64,000 bases of DNA from Bacteroidota bacterium. Its GTDB lineage: Bacteria > Bacteroidota > Bacteroidia > Chitinophagales > Chitinophagaceae. Each line of letters opens with the position of its first letter. The first letter of the stretch is position 1. Below the pieces are notes generated by a model that worked only from the letters and a program-made list of their open reading frames with translations, made no database searches and had not been told where the DNA came from. Positions 26,419-35,416 of this stretch are shown here, piece by piece. The stretch covers positions 27,425-91,424 of the forward strand of contig JAKPSI010000064.1 of NCBI GenBank assembly GCA_029555415.1, written 5' to 3'. Position numbers and translations under genes: made by a program.

Positions 26419-26937
26419 ATGCCCCTCATTCTTCCCGTCGATTCCAAACTCCCCCAATTCGGTGAGAACTGCTTTATCGCTCCCAATGCCACGATCGTGG
26501 GGGATGTGACCATGGGCCGCGACTGCAGCATCTGGTTCAATGCCGTGATCAGGGGTGATGTCAATTTCATTAAAATGGGCGACAAGGTGAATGTGCAGGA
26601 TGGGGCCTGTATCCATTGCACCTACCAGAAATGCGGTACCACCATCGGCAATAATGTATCTATCGGTCACCACGCTATCGTACATGGCTGCACCCTGGAG
26701 GATGATGTGCTGGTCGGCATGGGCGCCATCATCATGGACAATGCCGTCGTACATTCCAATTGCATTATCGCCGCCGGAGCCGTCGTGCTGGAAAATACCA
26801 TCTGCGAACCCGGCAGCATCTACGCCGGCGTACCCGCCAAAAAAGTAAAAGACATCCCGCAGGAAATGATAGGTGGGGAGATCCACCGGATCGCGAATAA
26901 TTATGTGCGGTATGCCGATTGGTTCCGTGATAAATGA
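26419..26937 (+). CDS. Gamma-class carbonic anhydrase family protein (YrdA-like)
   Basis: 172 residues with left-handed beta-helix hexapeptide repeats from about 12 to 135. Likely metal ligands are His66 (DGACIH), His84 and His89 (GHHAIVHG), matching the three-His pattern of gamma-carbonic anhydrases. The short C-terminal helix (NNYVRYADWFRD) is typical. Whether it has carbonic anhydrase activity is uncertain, because the acidic proton-shuttle loop of archaeal Cam is absent in this subgroup. ATG 26419 is the start; a repeat leader precedes it. Confidence 0.9.
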   Translation: MPLILPVDSKLPQFGENCFIAPNATIVGDVTMGRDCSIWFNAVIRGDVNFIKMGDKVNVQDGACIHCTYQKCGTTIGNNVSIGHHAIVHGCTLEDDVLVGMGAIIMDNAVVHSNCIIAAGAVVLENTICEPGSIYAGVPAKKVKDIPQEMIGGEIHRIANNYVRYADWFRDK

Positions 26938-27246
26938 TAATTGATAATGGAAAATGGATAATGAAATACAGATAAGAGGTTATAGGTTATAGGTAAAAGG
27001 TTGATGCTAAGCGACAATTCATTAGATAATGAGGAATCGCCAAACGAAGGATGCAGCTTCTCAATTAACATTAACATTCTTAAAAGGACTACCGACTAAA
27101 GACTATCGACTACTGACTATTTGATATGTGTACCCAAGACACATTCCATATCTGGAAACCCCTATAAGAACCGCACCCATAGTGCTTTTACGATACCCGG
27201 TGCAATTAATAACAGTTAAATTCGTTAACACAATATGCAGTATCAC
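26938..27246. repeat. Repeat-rich intergenic region
   Basis: This 309-bp gap holds no gene. In order it contains GATAATGGAAAATGGATAATG words (26941-26964), ATAGGTTATAGGTAAAAGG words (26980-27002) and ACTACCGACTAAAGACTA-type words (27088-27120). The last 18-mer recurs exactly at 39045-39062, and ATAGGTAAAAGGTT recurs at 38510-38523. The remaining stretch before the small lipoprotein gene is AT-rich with no clear promoter match. Confidence 0.7.
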
Positions 27247-27441
27247 ATGAAAAACATACGCTTAGCAGGGATCGCGTTCGCGGTCATGTTCCTTTTGTCC
27301 TCCTGTGGTCTCTGGCGCAGCATGTTCAAACCCAAGTACGGATGTCCCAGTAACGGAAAGAATGTAGGCGCTGAAAAGATCGTCAGCGGCGACCCCAAGG
27401 CATTGAAGTCAGCGAGAAAGGCAAAAAAATTCAGAAGTTAA
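27247..27441 (+). CDS. Small basic lipoprotein
   Basis: 64 residues from ATG 27247 (an ATG at 27235 adds four residues ahead of the signal). Signal peptide MKNIRLAGIAFAVMFLLSSC has a clear lipobox ending at Cys20. The mature part is short and basic with YGCPSNGKNVGAEKIVSGD, a pattern I recall in small Bacteroidota lipoproteins. Function unknown. It stands alone, 63 bp before the next gene. Confidence 0.7.
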   Translation: MKNIRLAGIAFAVMFLLSSCGLWRSMFKPKYGCPSNGKNVGAEKIVSGDPKALKSARKAKKFRS

Positions 27442-27504
27442 CGTATAAAATGCAGCTAACTGCATCCTGATCTTGTCCTATGAATAAACCTTAAAGCCTT
27501 TACC

Positions 27505-27837
27505 ATGAGCCTTACCCTACGAACCAATCTCGGTCATACCGAAGCGGTCATCTCCGATGACGGCAGCCTGAAACAATTCTACCACGTGGCCGATGTACTG
27601 AGCCGCGACTTTAAAGTCAGTTTCTCCCACAAAGAAGATGATTTTGATACGATCGACTGGGAATTCCGTTTCAAAGGTCATAACATGACTCTCCATTATA
27701 ATATCTACAATGGTATTTCGCTGTTCCCGACCAAGACCCGCGATGCCCTGAACAAGGACAATAAAGCGGTCGTTGAACTGGCCGGTATCCTGGAAGCTAA
27801 ATTATTCAGCGAAGCAACGGAAAAGCATATCGCCTGA
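27505..27837 (+). CDS. Hypothetical conserved cytoplasmic protein
   Basis: 110 residues, no signal or membrane segment, mixed alpha/beta composition (ISDDGSLKQFYHVADVLSRD, DTIDWEFRFKGHNMTLHYN). No family is recognised. Codon use and base composition match the neighbours, so it is likely a real gene. It ends 2 bp before the stop of the convergent rsgA. Confidence 0.65.
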   Translation: MSLTLRTNLGHTEAVISDDGSLKQFYHVADVLSRDFKVSFSHKEDDFDTIDWEFRFKGHNMTLHYNIYNGISLFPTKTRDALNKDNKAVVELAGILEAKLFSEATEKHIA

Positions 27838-27839
27838 GA

Positions 27840-28766
27840 TCAGTAGTCGTTTTCCTCCAGTGAACCCAGTATTCCTGCATAACTCAGGAACCTGTCTTCG
27901 TGTATCTCACCGTTACGTACCGCATCCTTTACCGCACATTCCGGCTCTTCCATGTGCAGGCAATTATTGAACTGACATCCCTGTAAACGGTTCCGCATTT
28001 CAGGATAGTAATGTGACAATTCCTGTTTACTGATATCCACCAACCCGAATTCACGCATACCCGGTGTATCGATGATCCGTCCGCCATTCGGCAGATCGTG
28101 CATTTCCGCAAAAGTGGTCGTATGCTGCCCCTTTCCGCTCCAGCCGCTGATCCCCTGTGTTTTCAGGTCCGCCTCCGGTAACAAACAATTCAGTAATGAT
28201 GATTTTCCAACGCCGCTGTGTCCGCTGATCAGACTGATCTTTCCGGCCAGCGCTGCATTCAGTTCCTCAATACCCATGTGCTTCTCGGCACTCACCAATA
28301 AGACACGGTAACCCAGCGCCTCATACATGTCCTTCCATTTTTCAAATTGCTCCTCTTCTTTCTTACGGTACAGATCGGCTTTATTGAATACCAGGATCGC
28401 CGGCACATGATACATTTCACAGGCCACCAGGAAACGGTCGATGAACCCCTGCGAAGTACGCGGCTCACGCAATGTGACCACCAGCAGCGACTGATCCAGA
28501 TTGGATGCCACGATATGATGCTGATGCTTGTTGCGGGGGGACTGGCGGTTGATATAATTCCGGCGGTCATGCACCGTGTGTATGGTCGCGGTTTGTTCCC
28601 CTTCATTCTCTACCTCTGCTTCCACTTCATCACCTACCGCTACCGGATTGGTACTGGTGATATCATCGATCTTCATCACGCCCTTGATACGGGCATTCCA
28701 GATCTTACCCTCTTCATCACGGATAACATACCAGCTGCCGGTCGATTTGTACACTAATGCCTTCAT
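27840..28766 (-). CDS. rsgA: Ribosome small-subunit-dependent GTPase A
   Basis: 308 residues. Circularly permuted GTPase that assists late 30S assembly. An N-terminal OB-fold (1-70) is followed by the permuted G motifs: NKAD at 128-131 (G4) comes before the P-loop GHSGVGKS at 182-189, then DTPGMREF (G3). The C-terminal zinc-binding segment CQFNNCLHMEEPEC contains the expected Cys and His residues. Same strand as the Bat cluster, 47 bp downstream of batA, so possibly read through from it. Confidence 0.96.
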   Translation of the reverse strand: MKALVYKSTGSWYVIRDEEGKIWNARIKGVMKIDDITSTNPVAVGDEVEAEVENEGEQTATIHTVHDRRNYINRQSPRNKHQHHIVASNLDQSLLVVTLREPRTSQGFIDRFLVACEMYHVPAILVFNKADLYRKKEEEQFEKWKDMYEALGYRVLLVSAEKHMGIEELNAALAGKISLISGHSGVGKSSLLNCLLPEADLKTQGISGWSGKGQHTTTFAEMHDLPNGGRIIDTPGMREFGLVDISKQELSHYYPEMRNRLQGCQFNNCLHMEEPECAVKDAVRNGEIHEDRFLSYAGILGSLEENDY

Positions 28767-28813
28767 GAACCGCTAAATTACAGTAATACGCCTGATCCGG
28801 AGCATCCGGACCC

Positions 28814-29824
28814 TCAGGGGAAACGACGGAATACAGTATAACGCAGGATGACCTCCAGGAATAAAAAGGCCAGCGCTGCCAATACGAATGGCAGGAACTT
28901 TTCTTCATAACGCCGGAAATTGCGGATCTCCACCTTTGATTTCTCCAACCGGTCGATCTGCTTGTAGATCGCACCCAGCCCGTCCTTATCCCTTGCCCGG
29001 AAATACTGTCCCCCGGTTTCTGATGCGATGCGCTGCAGCAATTGTTCATCGAGGAAATCGCCCACCGGACTCTTTGCATTCCTGTTGTTGCCGGTCGCAA
29101 CCGGAGCCGGCGGCGCCGCGCTCATCCCGACCGTATACACTTTCACCTGATGCGCTTTCGCGATATCCAGTGCGGTGAGCGGATCGATCAGCCTGGTCTC
29201 AGGCGGGTCTTCCTTTCCATCGGTCAGTAAGATGATTACCTTACTCTTATGTTTGCTCTGCGATAAACGATCCGTTGCCGTGGCCAGTCCCTCCCCGATC
29301 ACCGTACCATCCGTCAGGTAACGCCGGCTTTCAAGACCTTCGATCTGCGCCAGCAAAGTGGAGTGATCGGTCGTGATCGGACACTGCGTAAAACTCTCCC
29401 CTGAAAAAATGACGAGGCCGATCCGGTCCACCGGCCTGCTGCGTACAAATTCTTCCGCCACTTCTTTGGCCGCTTCCATCCGTGAAGGCAGGATATCCTT
29501 CGATGCCATGCTTCCGCTCACGTCCATGCACAATACGATGTCGATCCCTTCCCCTTCTTTCAGCTCCCGGTCATTCCGTGTGCGGGGTCTTGCCATAGCG
29601 ATGATCAGCGCTGTGATAGCCAGTATCCGTAAGATGAAAGGCACATGACGAAAACGGCTTTTCCAGGAAGATGCACGAAAGGCCTGTGCAGCCGAGACCA
29701 TGATGCTGCCCTGCTTCGCGTCCGAACGGTACACATACCACCAGATCAGCAGGAGCGGCAATGCAGCCAGTCCTACCATCCAGGGCCATGCGAATTCAAT
29801 ATGTCGGAACCAGTCGTACAGCAT
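28814..29824 (-). CDS. batA: BatA-like VWA-domain membrane protein
   Basis: 336 residues with membrane helices at about 15-31, 61-78 and 310-332 and a von Willebrand A domain between them. The MIDAS motif DVSGS is at 101-105. Bat proteins (named from aerotolerance in Bacteroides) are membrane components of the MoxR-DUF58-VWA systems, probably chaperone or assembly complexes in the envelope. The start overlaps the stop of the preceding gene by one base, showing translational coupling. BatB, BatC and BatE are not seen downstream; rsgA follows instead. Confidence 0.9.
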   Translation of the reverse strand: MLYDWFRHIEFAWPWMVGLAALPLLLIWWYVYRSDAKQGSIMVSAAQAFRASSWKSRFRHVPFILRILAITALIIAMARPRTRNDRELKEGEGIDIVLCMDVSGSMASKDILPSRMEAAKEVAEEFVRSRPVDRIGLVIFSGESFTQCPITTDHSTLLAQIEGLESRRYLTDGTVIGEGLATATDRLSQSKHKSKVIILLTDGKEDPPETRLIDPLTALDIAKAHQVKVYTVGMSAAPPAPVATGNNRNAKSPVGDFLDEQLLQRIASETGGQYFRARDKDGLGAIYKQIDRLEKSKVEIRNFRRYEEKFLPFVLAALAFLFLEVILRYTVFRRFP

Positions 29825-30696
29825 CAGGGTAATTGTTTGGTTTTTTCAATGGCTTCTTTGATAATGTTGAAACAGGACTGATGATCGGCTTCTGTCGGCT
29901 GGTATTTCGCGAACTTGACGAAATCGGATAACCGCAATGCCTGATTCAGCTGATCGGCAAGTCCTTTTACCAATGCCACGCTTTTCAACTGAAGAATGAG
30001 ATCATCGGTCGTTTTCTGTAAAGACAATATCCCTTTCTTCCGGAAGATGTACACACGGAAAACAGATACGAGTCCGGAGTAATAGGCTTTCGCATCACTG
30101 GTCTTACCCTTCCAGGCTTCCAGTCCCTGCATCGCTTCTTTGAAAGGGTCGGTGAGTGGTTCAGGTTGCGGAGAAGCTGGCGCTGCGGGCTTTTTGCGGA
30201 ACAACAGATACAACAACAGGATCAGCAGGACCGCACCGCCGGCAAAGATCAGCCAGGGAAAGCTCTTCTTTTTCTCATCAACCGGTATCACATCCTTGAT
30301 GTCATGATAAGGTTTGGAAGGATCGGCATCCGAATACACCACATCCACAGCTATGGAATCGGAAACCACAGTACCCATCCGGAACGGAGGAATGACCCAG
30401 TGACCGGAATCAAAACTGACGAGATGATAAATTCCGTGAATGAATGTATATCCCTCTTTGACCGATGTATCGAATACCGGCGGTTCCGCGATCTCAAAAT
30501 GAGGGAAGCTGTCAACGGCCGGAAAATTCACTGCGGCATCGCCTGACAGTTGCACATCCACCGTTACTTTCAGGGGTTCGCCCAGCAACACGCGTTGTTT
30601 ATCTGCAGAAGCTTTCACGCTGACAGTCACCTGTCCACCAGCCAAATGACTGAACAACAAGGTGGCAAATAAAAGTATGGGAACGAGTGGCTTCAT
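29824..30696 (-). CDS. BatD-like periplasmic domain protein
   Basis: 290 residues: signal peptide ending at about 22, an extracytoplasmic beta-rich domain (VTVSVKASADKQRVLLGEPL onward) to about 145, one membrane helix (PWLIFAGGAVLLILLLYLLF, about 150-170), then a cytoplasmic helical tail. This layout is that of short BatD or DUF4381-type proteins coded in moxR-DUF58-bat operons. It lies 4 bp after DUF58 and is coupled to batA. The cytoplasmic tail could contact MoxR or DUF58 proteins; that is inference. Confidence 0.78.
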   Translation of the reverse strand: MKPLVPILLFATLLFSHLAGGQVTVSVKASADKQRVLLGEPLKVTVDVQLSGDAAVNFPAVDSFPHFEIAEPPVFDTSVKEGYTFIHGIYHLVSFDSGHWVIPPFRMGTVVSDSIAVDVVYSDADPSKPYHDIKDVIPVDEKKKSFPWLIFAGGAVLLILLLYLLFRKKPAAPASPQPEPLTDPFKEAMQGLEAWKGKTSDAKAYYSGLVSVFRVYIFRKKGILSLQKTTDDLILQLKSVALVKGLADQLNQALRLSDFVKFAKYQPTEADHQSCFNIIKEAIEKTKQLP

Positions 30697-30700
30697 GGGT

Positions 30701-31573
30701 TCATCGGTTCCGGCTGATGAAGAATTTCTGCAGCACTTTCACATAATCCTCATCCGTGCGGATATGTAGCAGGTCGGAGCCCGCTTTCTTGAAAGCGTCG
30801 GTACTGTATTTGGTGACGTGGAAGAATTCCTGTTCATATCTGTAGCGGACATACTCATTACTCGTGTCCACCCATTTGCGGCGGTCCGATTCCGCGTCGC
30901 GCACCTGCATCAGTCCCGCATCCGGCAAACGCTGGTCCATGGGGTCATATAATTTGATGCCGACCACATCGTGTTTGCGTCCCGCGATGCGAAGCGCATC
31001 TTCATAATTCGCGTCCAGAAAATCACTCAGCACAAAAGCGATGCTTTTCTGCCGCGTCATATTATTGAAGAATTGCAGTGCTTTCGCCAGTTGCGTGCCT
31101 TTGCCCTTCGGCTCCTTGCTCAGCAGTTCACGTACGATGAAGAGCGCGTGCTGCTTGCCCTTCTTCGGAGGGATGTAAGCCTCCACGATATCGCTGTAAA
31201 AGATCACACCGATCTTATCCGCATTGTTCACGGCCGAAAAACTCAGCACAGCAGCGATCTCGGTGATGATATCCCGTTTGGTGCCGTGCATCGTCCCGAA
31301 CAGGGAACTGGCACTGATATCCACCAGCAGCATCACCGTCAGCTCGCGTTCTTCCTCGAATATCTTGCTGAACGGATGACCAAAACGAGCGGATACGTTC
31401 CAGTCGATGAACCGGATGTCATCTCCCGCCGCATACTCCCGCACTTCCTTGAACGACATACCCTTACCCTTGAAGGCGCTGTGGTACTCGCCTGTAAAGA
31501 GGTCGCTGGTCAGTTTTTTACTCCTGATCTCCAGGGCCCTTACTTTCTTTAATATTTCAGCTGTAGTTAGCAA
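30701..31573 (-). CDS. DUF58 domain-containing protein
   Basis: 290 residues. The DUF58 core is FKEVREYAAGDDIRFIDWNV at about 40-60, followed by a VWA-like fold with DISASSLFG. The protein lacks membrane helices. DUF58 proteins always travel with MoxR ATPases and VWA/Bat proteins and are thought to be substrates or adaptors. The start is a TTG at 31571-31573; no better start codon lies between it and the conserved GEYHSAFKGKG segment. A repeat-rich gap separates it from moxR. Confidence 0.9.
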   Translation of the reverse strand: MLTTAEILKKVRALEIRSKKLTSDLFTGEYHSAFKGKGMSFKEVREYAAGDDIRFIDWNVSARFGHPFSKIFEEERELTVMLLVDISASSLFGTMHGTKRDIITEIAAVLSFSAVNNADKIGVIFYSDIVEAYIPPKKGKQHALFIVRELLSKEPKGKGTQLAKALQFFNNMTRQKSIAFVLSDFLDANYEDALRIAGRKHDVVGIKLYDPMDQRLPDAGLMQVRDAESDRRKWVDTSNEYVRYRYEQEFFHVTKYSTDAFKKAGSDLLHIRTDEDYVKVLQKFFISRNR

Positions 31574-31591
31574 ATCCTTTTTTTATTGCAA

Positions 31592-31740
31592 GAACACAGA
31601 GAATAAAAGCTTAACCACATAGGATCATAGAAACATAGTTACACATAGTTAGAACACATAGCCACACTATTTTAGCTTTCCCTTCTATGTGTACCTATGT
31701 GCCTCATGTGTCTATGTGTTTAAGCTTTCTATGATTCTTT
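31592..31740. repeat. Inverted ACATAG tandem tract in moxR-DUF58 gap
   Basis: The left part carries AAAAGCTTAACCACATAG, CATAGAAACATAGTTACACATAG; the right part carries the reverse order, ending CTATGTGTTTAAGCTTT. The outer AAAGCTTAA and TTAAGCTTT arms form a long imperfect inverted repeat of about 130 bp built from a 7-10 bp unit ending in CATAG. It lies inside what would be the moxR-DUF58 transcript. Confidence 0.75.
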
Positions 31741-31760
31741 TTTTATTATTCAACATTTCG

Positions 31761-32762
31761 TTACGGAACATTCACGATCTTAATTACCTCCTCGATCACC
31801 TCCTCCACATCCACATTCTCCGCCTCCGCCTCATATGTCAGTCCGATACGGTGACGCAGCACATCCTTACAGATACTGCGGATATCTTCCGGTATCACGA
31901 ATCCTCTTTTATTCAGGAAAGCCTGCGCCTTGGCCGCGATAGCGAGGTTGATACTGCCACGTGGGGAAGCCCCATAGGAAATGAGCGGCTTCAGTTTATC
32001 CAGTTTATATTTTTCAGGTTCACGGGTGGCGAATACGATATCCAGTATATACTGTTCGATCTTTTCATCCATATAGATCTGTCTGGTCAGCTCCTTTGCC
32101 TGGATCACCTCTTGTACGGACACGACCTGCTTCACGGGTGCCAGCGGACCTTCTTGTACCTGTTGCCGGATGATGAGCTGTTCTTCATGCATCTTCGGAT
32201 ACTTCACGATCACTTTCATCAGGAAGCGGTCCACCTGCGCTTCGGGCAACGGATAGGTACCTTCCTGCTCCAGCGGATTCTGAGTCGCGAGCACCAGGAA
32301 AGGTTCTTCCAGTTTATAAGTCGTGTCACCGATCGTTACCTGGCGTTCCTGCATCGCTTCCAGTAAAGCACTCTGCACTTTGGCAGGTGCGCGGTTGATC
32401 TCATCCGCCAGAATGAAATTGGCGAAGATGGGCCCTTTGCGGACCACGAATTCATTCTTCTGCTGATTATAGATGAGTGTACCGATCACGTCAGCCGGTA
32501 AAAGGTCGGGCGTGAATTGTATACGACTGAATTTGGCATGTACTGCCTGCGAAAGCGTTTTGATGGTGAGGGTCTTGGCCAGTCCGGGCACCCCTTCCAA
32601 CAAGATATGCCCGTTACTGAGCAGGCCCATCAGCAGGCGGTCGAGCATGTGCGATTGCCCGATGATCACATGACCGGTCTCTTCCCGCAGTTTATCAGTA
32701 AAGGCGGCGGCATGTACGATACGTTCATTGAGCTGGCGGATGTCTTCGGCGGTTTTCAGCAT
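31761..32762 (-). CDS. MoxR family AAA+ ATPase
   Basis: 333 residues. Walker A GVPGLAKT at 57-64 and Walker B FILADE at 116-121, followed by the family sequence [20 protein letters not shown]. The C-terminal lid domain is complete. MoxR ATPases act as chaperones that mature protein complexes, working with VWA and DUF58 partners; both are coded downstream here. It is the first gene of the cluster; the 187-bp gap to DUF58 is filled by a repeat tract. Confidence 0.94.
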   Translation of the reverse strand: MLKTAEDIRQLNERIVHAAAFTDKLREETGHVIIGQSHMLDRLLMGLLSNGHILLEGVPGLAKTLTIKTLSQAVHAKFSRIQFTPDLLPADVIGTLIYNQQKNEFVVRKGPIFANFILADEINRAPAKVQSALLEAMQERQVTIGDTTYKLEEPFLVLATQNPLEQEGTYPLPEAQVDRFLMKVIVKYPKMHEEQLIIRQQVQEGPLAPVKQVVSVQEVIQAKELTRQIYMDEKIEQYILDIVFATREPEKYKLDKLKPLISYGASPRGSINLAIAAKAQAFLNKRGFVIPEDIRSICKDVLRHRIGLTYEAEAENVDVEEVIEEVIKIVNVP

Positions 32763-32977
32763 ATTGATCTTTTTAAAGAATAGTGGCTTTCCGGATCCGT
32801 ACCCCGTCTACAAGCCGGAAAATGAACGGGATACCATATCTGTCACAAAATACGAACTTGCTCTAAGCAAATAATTTGCCGTTATCCCAATAAACGGAAA
32901 AACACTAAGGAAATCAGCGTTTTTTACCTTTTCTGCATGGTAAAGAAGGCTTATTTTGGCAGTTGAAACCAATGATC

Positions 32978-33433
32978 ATGAAAAAACACATCCTCCTATC
33001 CACAGCCATTTTCAGCTTTTTACTCCTGTCGGTACCCGCCTGCAAGAAAGAAAAAGCACCCGCTCCCAAAACAAAAACGGAACTGATCAGCTCATCACCC
33101 TGGGTTTTCCAGAGTGCATCAGCCAGCGGAACCGATATTTCCAATAATGCCGCCCTTGCCTGCGTCAAGGACAACAGCCTGACCTTTGCCGCAGCCGGCA
33201 CCGGTAGCGTAGCTGAAGGAACTATCGTTTGCTCACCCACTACAGCAGGCAATTTCACCTGGAGTTTTCAGAATACGGAAACCACATTATCGCTTTCAGC
33301 AGGCCTCCTGCCCGGCGGTAACGGTACTTTCAACCTGGTATCTGTTGATGCAACAAATCTGGTGATCTCTCAAAATGTGACCATCCCGCCTTCGGTGACT
33401 CCGATACTGGTGGTGTTCACTTTTAAGCATTAA
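32978..33433 (+). CDS. Small secreted lipoprotein, lipocalin-like
   Basis: 151 residues from ATG 32978, with lipoprotein signal MKKHILLSTAIFSFLLLSVPAC. The mature part after a Lys-rich linker (KKEKAPAPKTKTE) begins with a WVFQSASASG-like segment and alternating strands, resembling the small lipocalin-like lipoproteins of Bacteroidota, but the match is weak. It stands alone, divergent from moxR, followed by a repeat tract and a terminator-like hairpin. Confidence 0.65.
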   Translation: MKKHILLSTAIFSFLLLSVPACKKEKAPAPKTKTELISSSPWVFQSASASGTDISNNAALACVKDNSLTFAAAGTGSVAEGTIVCSPTTAGNFTWSFQNTETTLSLSAGLLPGGNGTFNLVSVDATNLVISQNVTIPPSVTPILVVFTFKH

Positions 33434-33440
33434 TTTTTTT

Positions 33441-33500
33441 CACGCAAAGAAGTTTCCCGCAGATACCGCAGATCTTAGCACAGATCACGCGGATATTATC
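33441..33500. repeat. CGCAGAT / CACAGATC tract
   Basis: Degenerate words CACGCAAAGAAG, CCCGCAGATACCGCAGATC and TTAGCACAGATCACGCGGAT follow the lipoprotein stop codon. They are relatives of the tract at 8443-8515. Confidence 0.6.
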
Positions 33501-33518
33501 ACACGTTGTTAGTGAAAC

Positions 33519-33549
33519 AATGAAGCCGAAAGAATCTTTCGGCTTCATT
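33519..33549. terminator. Hairpin, probable terminator
   Basis: The arms AATGAAGCCGAAAG and CTTTCGGCTTCATT pair perfectly around a very short loop. The T-run downstream is weak (CATTTT). It lies between the convergent lipoprotein gene and nadE. Confidence 0.6.
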
Positions 33550-33566
33550 CATTTTGGGTAATGAAT

Positions 33567-33621
33567 TACGGAGCATCCATTCTCCATTATCCATTCTCCA
33601 TTATCAAATATCAATTCTCCA
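33567..33621. repeat. Inverse-orientation CATTCTCCATTATC tract
   Basis: CATTCTCCATTATCCATTCTCCATTATC words abut the nadE stop. CATTATCCATTCTCCA at 33585-33600 is the exact reverse complement of the 16-mer found at 26309 and 38415. Confidence 0.75.
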
Positions 33622-35322
33622 TTAAGAAAGGTATTTCCCTACGATCGGCATTCGTCTTCCCGTCCCGAACGCCTTCCAGCTGATGCGGATGATGGGACAG
33701 AACTGATTGCGTTTGTATTCGCTGGTGTTGACGAGTTTGAGGACACGGTTCACCAGCGTTTCATCATAACCTTTCGCAATGATCTCTTTCGGACCGTTGC
33801 GCATTTCGATGTATTCATATAAAACGCGGTCGAGCTGGTCGTAGTCCGGGAGACTGTCACTGTCCTTTTGATTGGGCCTCAATTCCGCGGAGGGCGGCTT
33901 GGTAATGATATTTTCAGGAATGATCTCTTCTTCCCTGTTCAGGTGTTTTGCGAGTGCGAAGACCTGCATCTTGTAACAATCGCCCAGCACACTGAGTCCG
34001 CCGGCCATATCACCGTACAGGGTTCCGTAGCCGGTCGACAATTCACTCTTGTTCGATGTATTCAGCAGCACATAACCGAATTTGTTGGCAATGGCCATCA
34101 GCAGGTTGCCGCGGGTACGGGCCTGGATATTCTCTTCTGCCAGACCGAAAGGCAGGTCCTTGAAAATGGGTTTCAGCTCCTGCAGGAAACTGTCGTAGAT
34201 ATTTTTCACCGGAACGATATCATAAGGATTGCCAAGGTTCTTACTCAGGGCCACCGCGTCATTCACGGAATGATCGGTCGAGAATTGTGAGGGCATCAGG
34301 ATCGCGCGTACATTTTCTTTGCCCAGTGCTTCCACCGCCAAAGCCTGTACCACCGCACTATCAATACCCCCCGACGCACCGAGGATGGCCTTTTGGAATC
34401 CCATCTTTTTGAAATAATCGCGGATACCCAACACCAGCGCGTGCCGGATCTCTTCCATATTCTTTTCGTTCGTCAGGTATTTGATCACGTCTTCGCCGGT
34501 GCCCACTTCACGTGCTGAGAAGAACACCGGTTCTTCCGCAGGCGGAGCAGATGATCTTTTCAGCAGCTCATTCAGTTCCACTACCTGATAGTCCTCTTCA
34601 AAATAATTCAGCTCTTTTATTTTATTGCCGTTGCAGTCGTACACCAGACTGCCCCCGTCGAATACGATCTCCGTTTGTGAACCCACCGCGTTGCAGTAGA
34701 TCATCGGCAGTTTGTACTTCAGGGTATGCGCGCGGATGAGACTGTTGCGGACGATATCCTGCGCGTAGTTATAAGGTGAAGCGGAGAGATTGATCATCAC
34801 ATCCGGCTGGTAAGGCATCAGCTTTTCCATGGGTGTGATGCGGTACAACGGATTATCACCCATGTTCCAGATATCCTCACAGATCGTGACCCCCAGTTTC
34901 TTTCCTTTGAAGTGAACCACATTCCAATCGTAAGCCGGTTCAAAATAGCGGTATTCATCAAATACATCATAATTGGGGAGCAGGGTCTTGTGCACTTCCG
35001 CTTTGATCTCCTTTTCATGCAGCAGGAAAACGGCGTTGAAAAGGTCCTTGCCTTCCCTGCGGGGATTCCGGGCGGGACTGCCGATCAGCACTCCGATCGT
35101 ATCCGCGTGCTGTTTGATGACATCGATCTCGCGGTAGCAGCTGTTGATGAAGTCGTCGAATTCCAGGAAATCCCGGGGCGGATAACCGCACACGCAAAGC
35201 TCAGAGAACACCACCAGGTCGGCCCCCTGGGTCTTTGCCCATTCAATGCCCGCGATGATACGGCGGGTATTGCTTTCAAAATTCCCGATGTGGTAGTTCT
35301 GCTGCGCGAGGGCGATCTTCAT
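33622..35322 (-). CDS. nadE: Glutamine-dependent NAD+ synthetase
   Basis: 566 residues in two domains. The N-terminal nitrilase-fold glutaminase has the Glu-Lys-Cys triad: Glu41 (VVFSELCVCGYPP), Lys112 (EVHKTLLPNYDV) and Cys148 (GVTICEDIW). The C-terminal ATP-pyrophosphatase-type synthetase has SGGIDS at 317-322 and LSTGYGTLYGDMAGG. It forms NAD+ from deamido-NAD+ with glutamine nitrogen. The ATG at 35322 is preceded after 4 bp by TAAATTTG (minus strand), a -7-like match that would give a leaderless mRNA; weak evidence. It is divergent from gldB, a neighbour also found in flavobacteria. Confidence 0.96.
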   Translation of the reverse strand: MKIALAQQNYHIGNFESNTRRIIAGIEWAKTQGADLVVFSELCVCGYPPRDFLEFDDFINSCYREIDVIKQHADTIGVLIGSPARNPRREGKDLFNAVFLLHEKEIKAEVHKTLLPNYDVFDEYRYFEPAYDWNVVHFKGKKLGVTICEDIWNMGDNPLYRITPMEKLMPYQPDVMINLSASPYNYAQDIVRNSLIRAHTLKYKLPMIYCNAVGSQTEIVFDGGSLVYDCNGNKIKELNYFEEDYQVVELNELLKRSSAPPAEEPVFFSAREVGTGEDVIKYLTNEKNMEEIRHALVLGIRDYFKKMGFQKAILGASGGIDSAVVQALAVEALGKENVRAILMPSQFSTDHSVNDAVALSKNLGNPYDIVPVKNIYDSFLQELKPIFKDLPFGLAEENIQARTRGNLLMAIANKFGYVLLNTSNKSELSTGYGTLYGDMAGGLSVLGDCYKMQVFALAKHLNREEEIIPENIITKPPSAELRPNQKDSDSLPDYDQLDRVLYEYIEMRNGPKEIIAKGYDETLVNRVLKLVNTSEYKRNQFCPIIRISWKAFGTGRRMPIVGKYLS

Positions 35323-35416
35323 CCTGCAAATTTATCAATTTTCGGCGGGGTACAGCCGCATGCTTTGTTAACGTAATTTCGCACGCAACAATCTGAACAG
35401 AACCACGTTTATCCTC

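Noticed and set aside
26938..27246. Small RNA gene in the long gap
   Set aside because: The gap is made of repeat words with no promoter match and no terminator hairpin that would define a transcript.
31592..31740. Possible CRISPR array because of regularly recurring units
   Set aside because: Units are 7-10 bp and degenerate, there are no unique spacers of constant length, the array reverses direction in the middle, and no cas genes are nearby.
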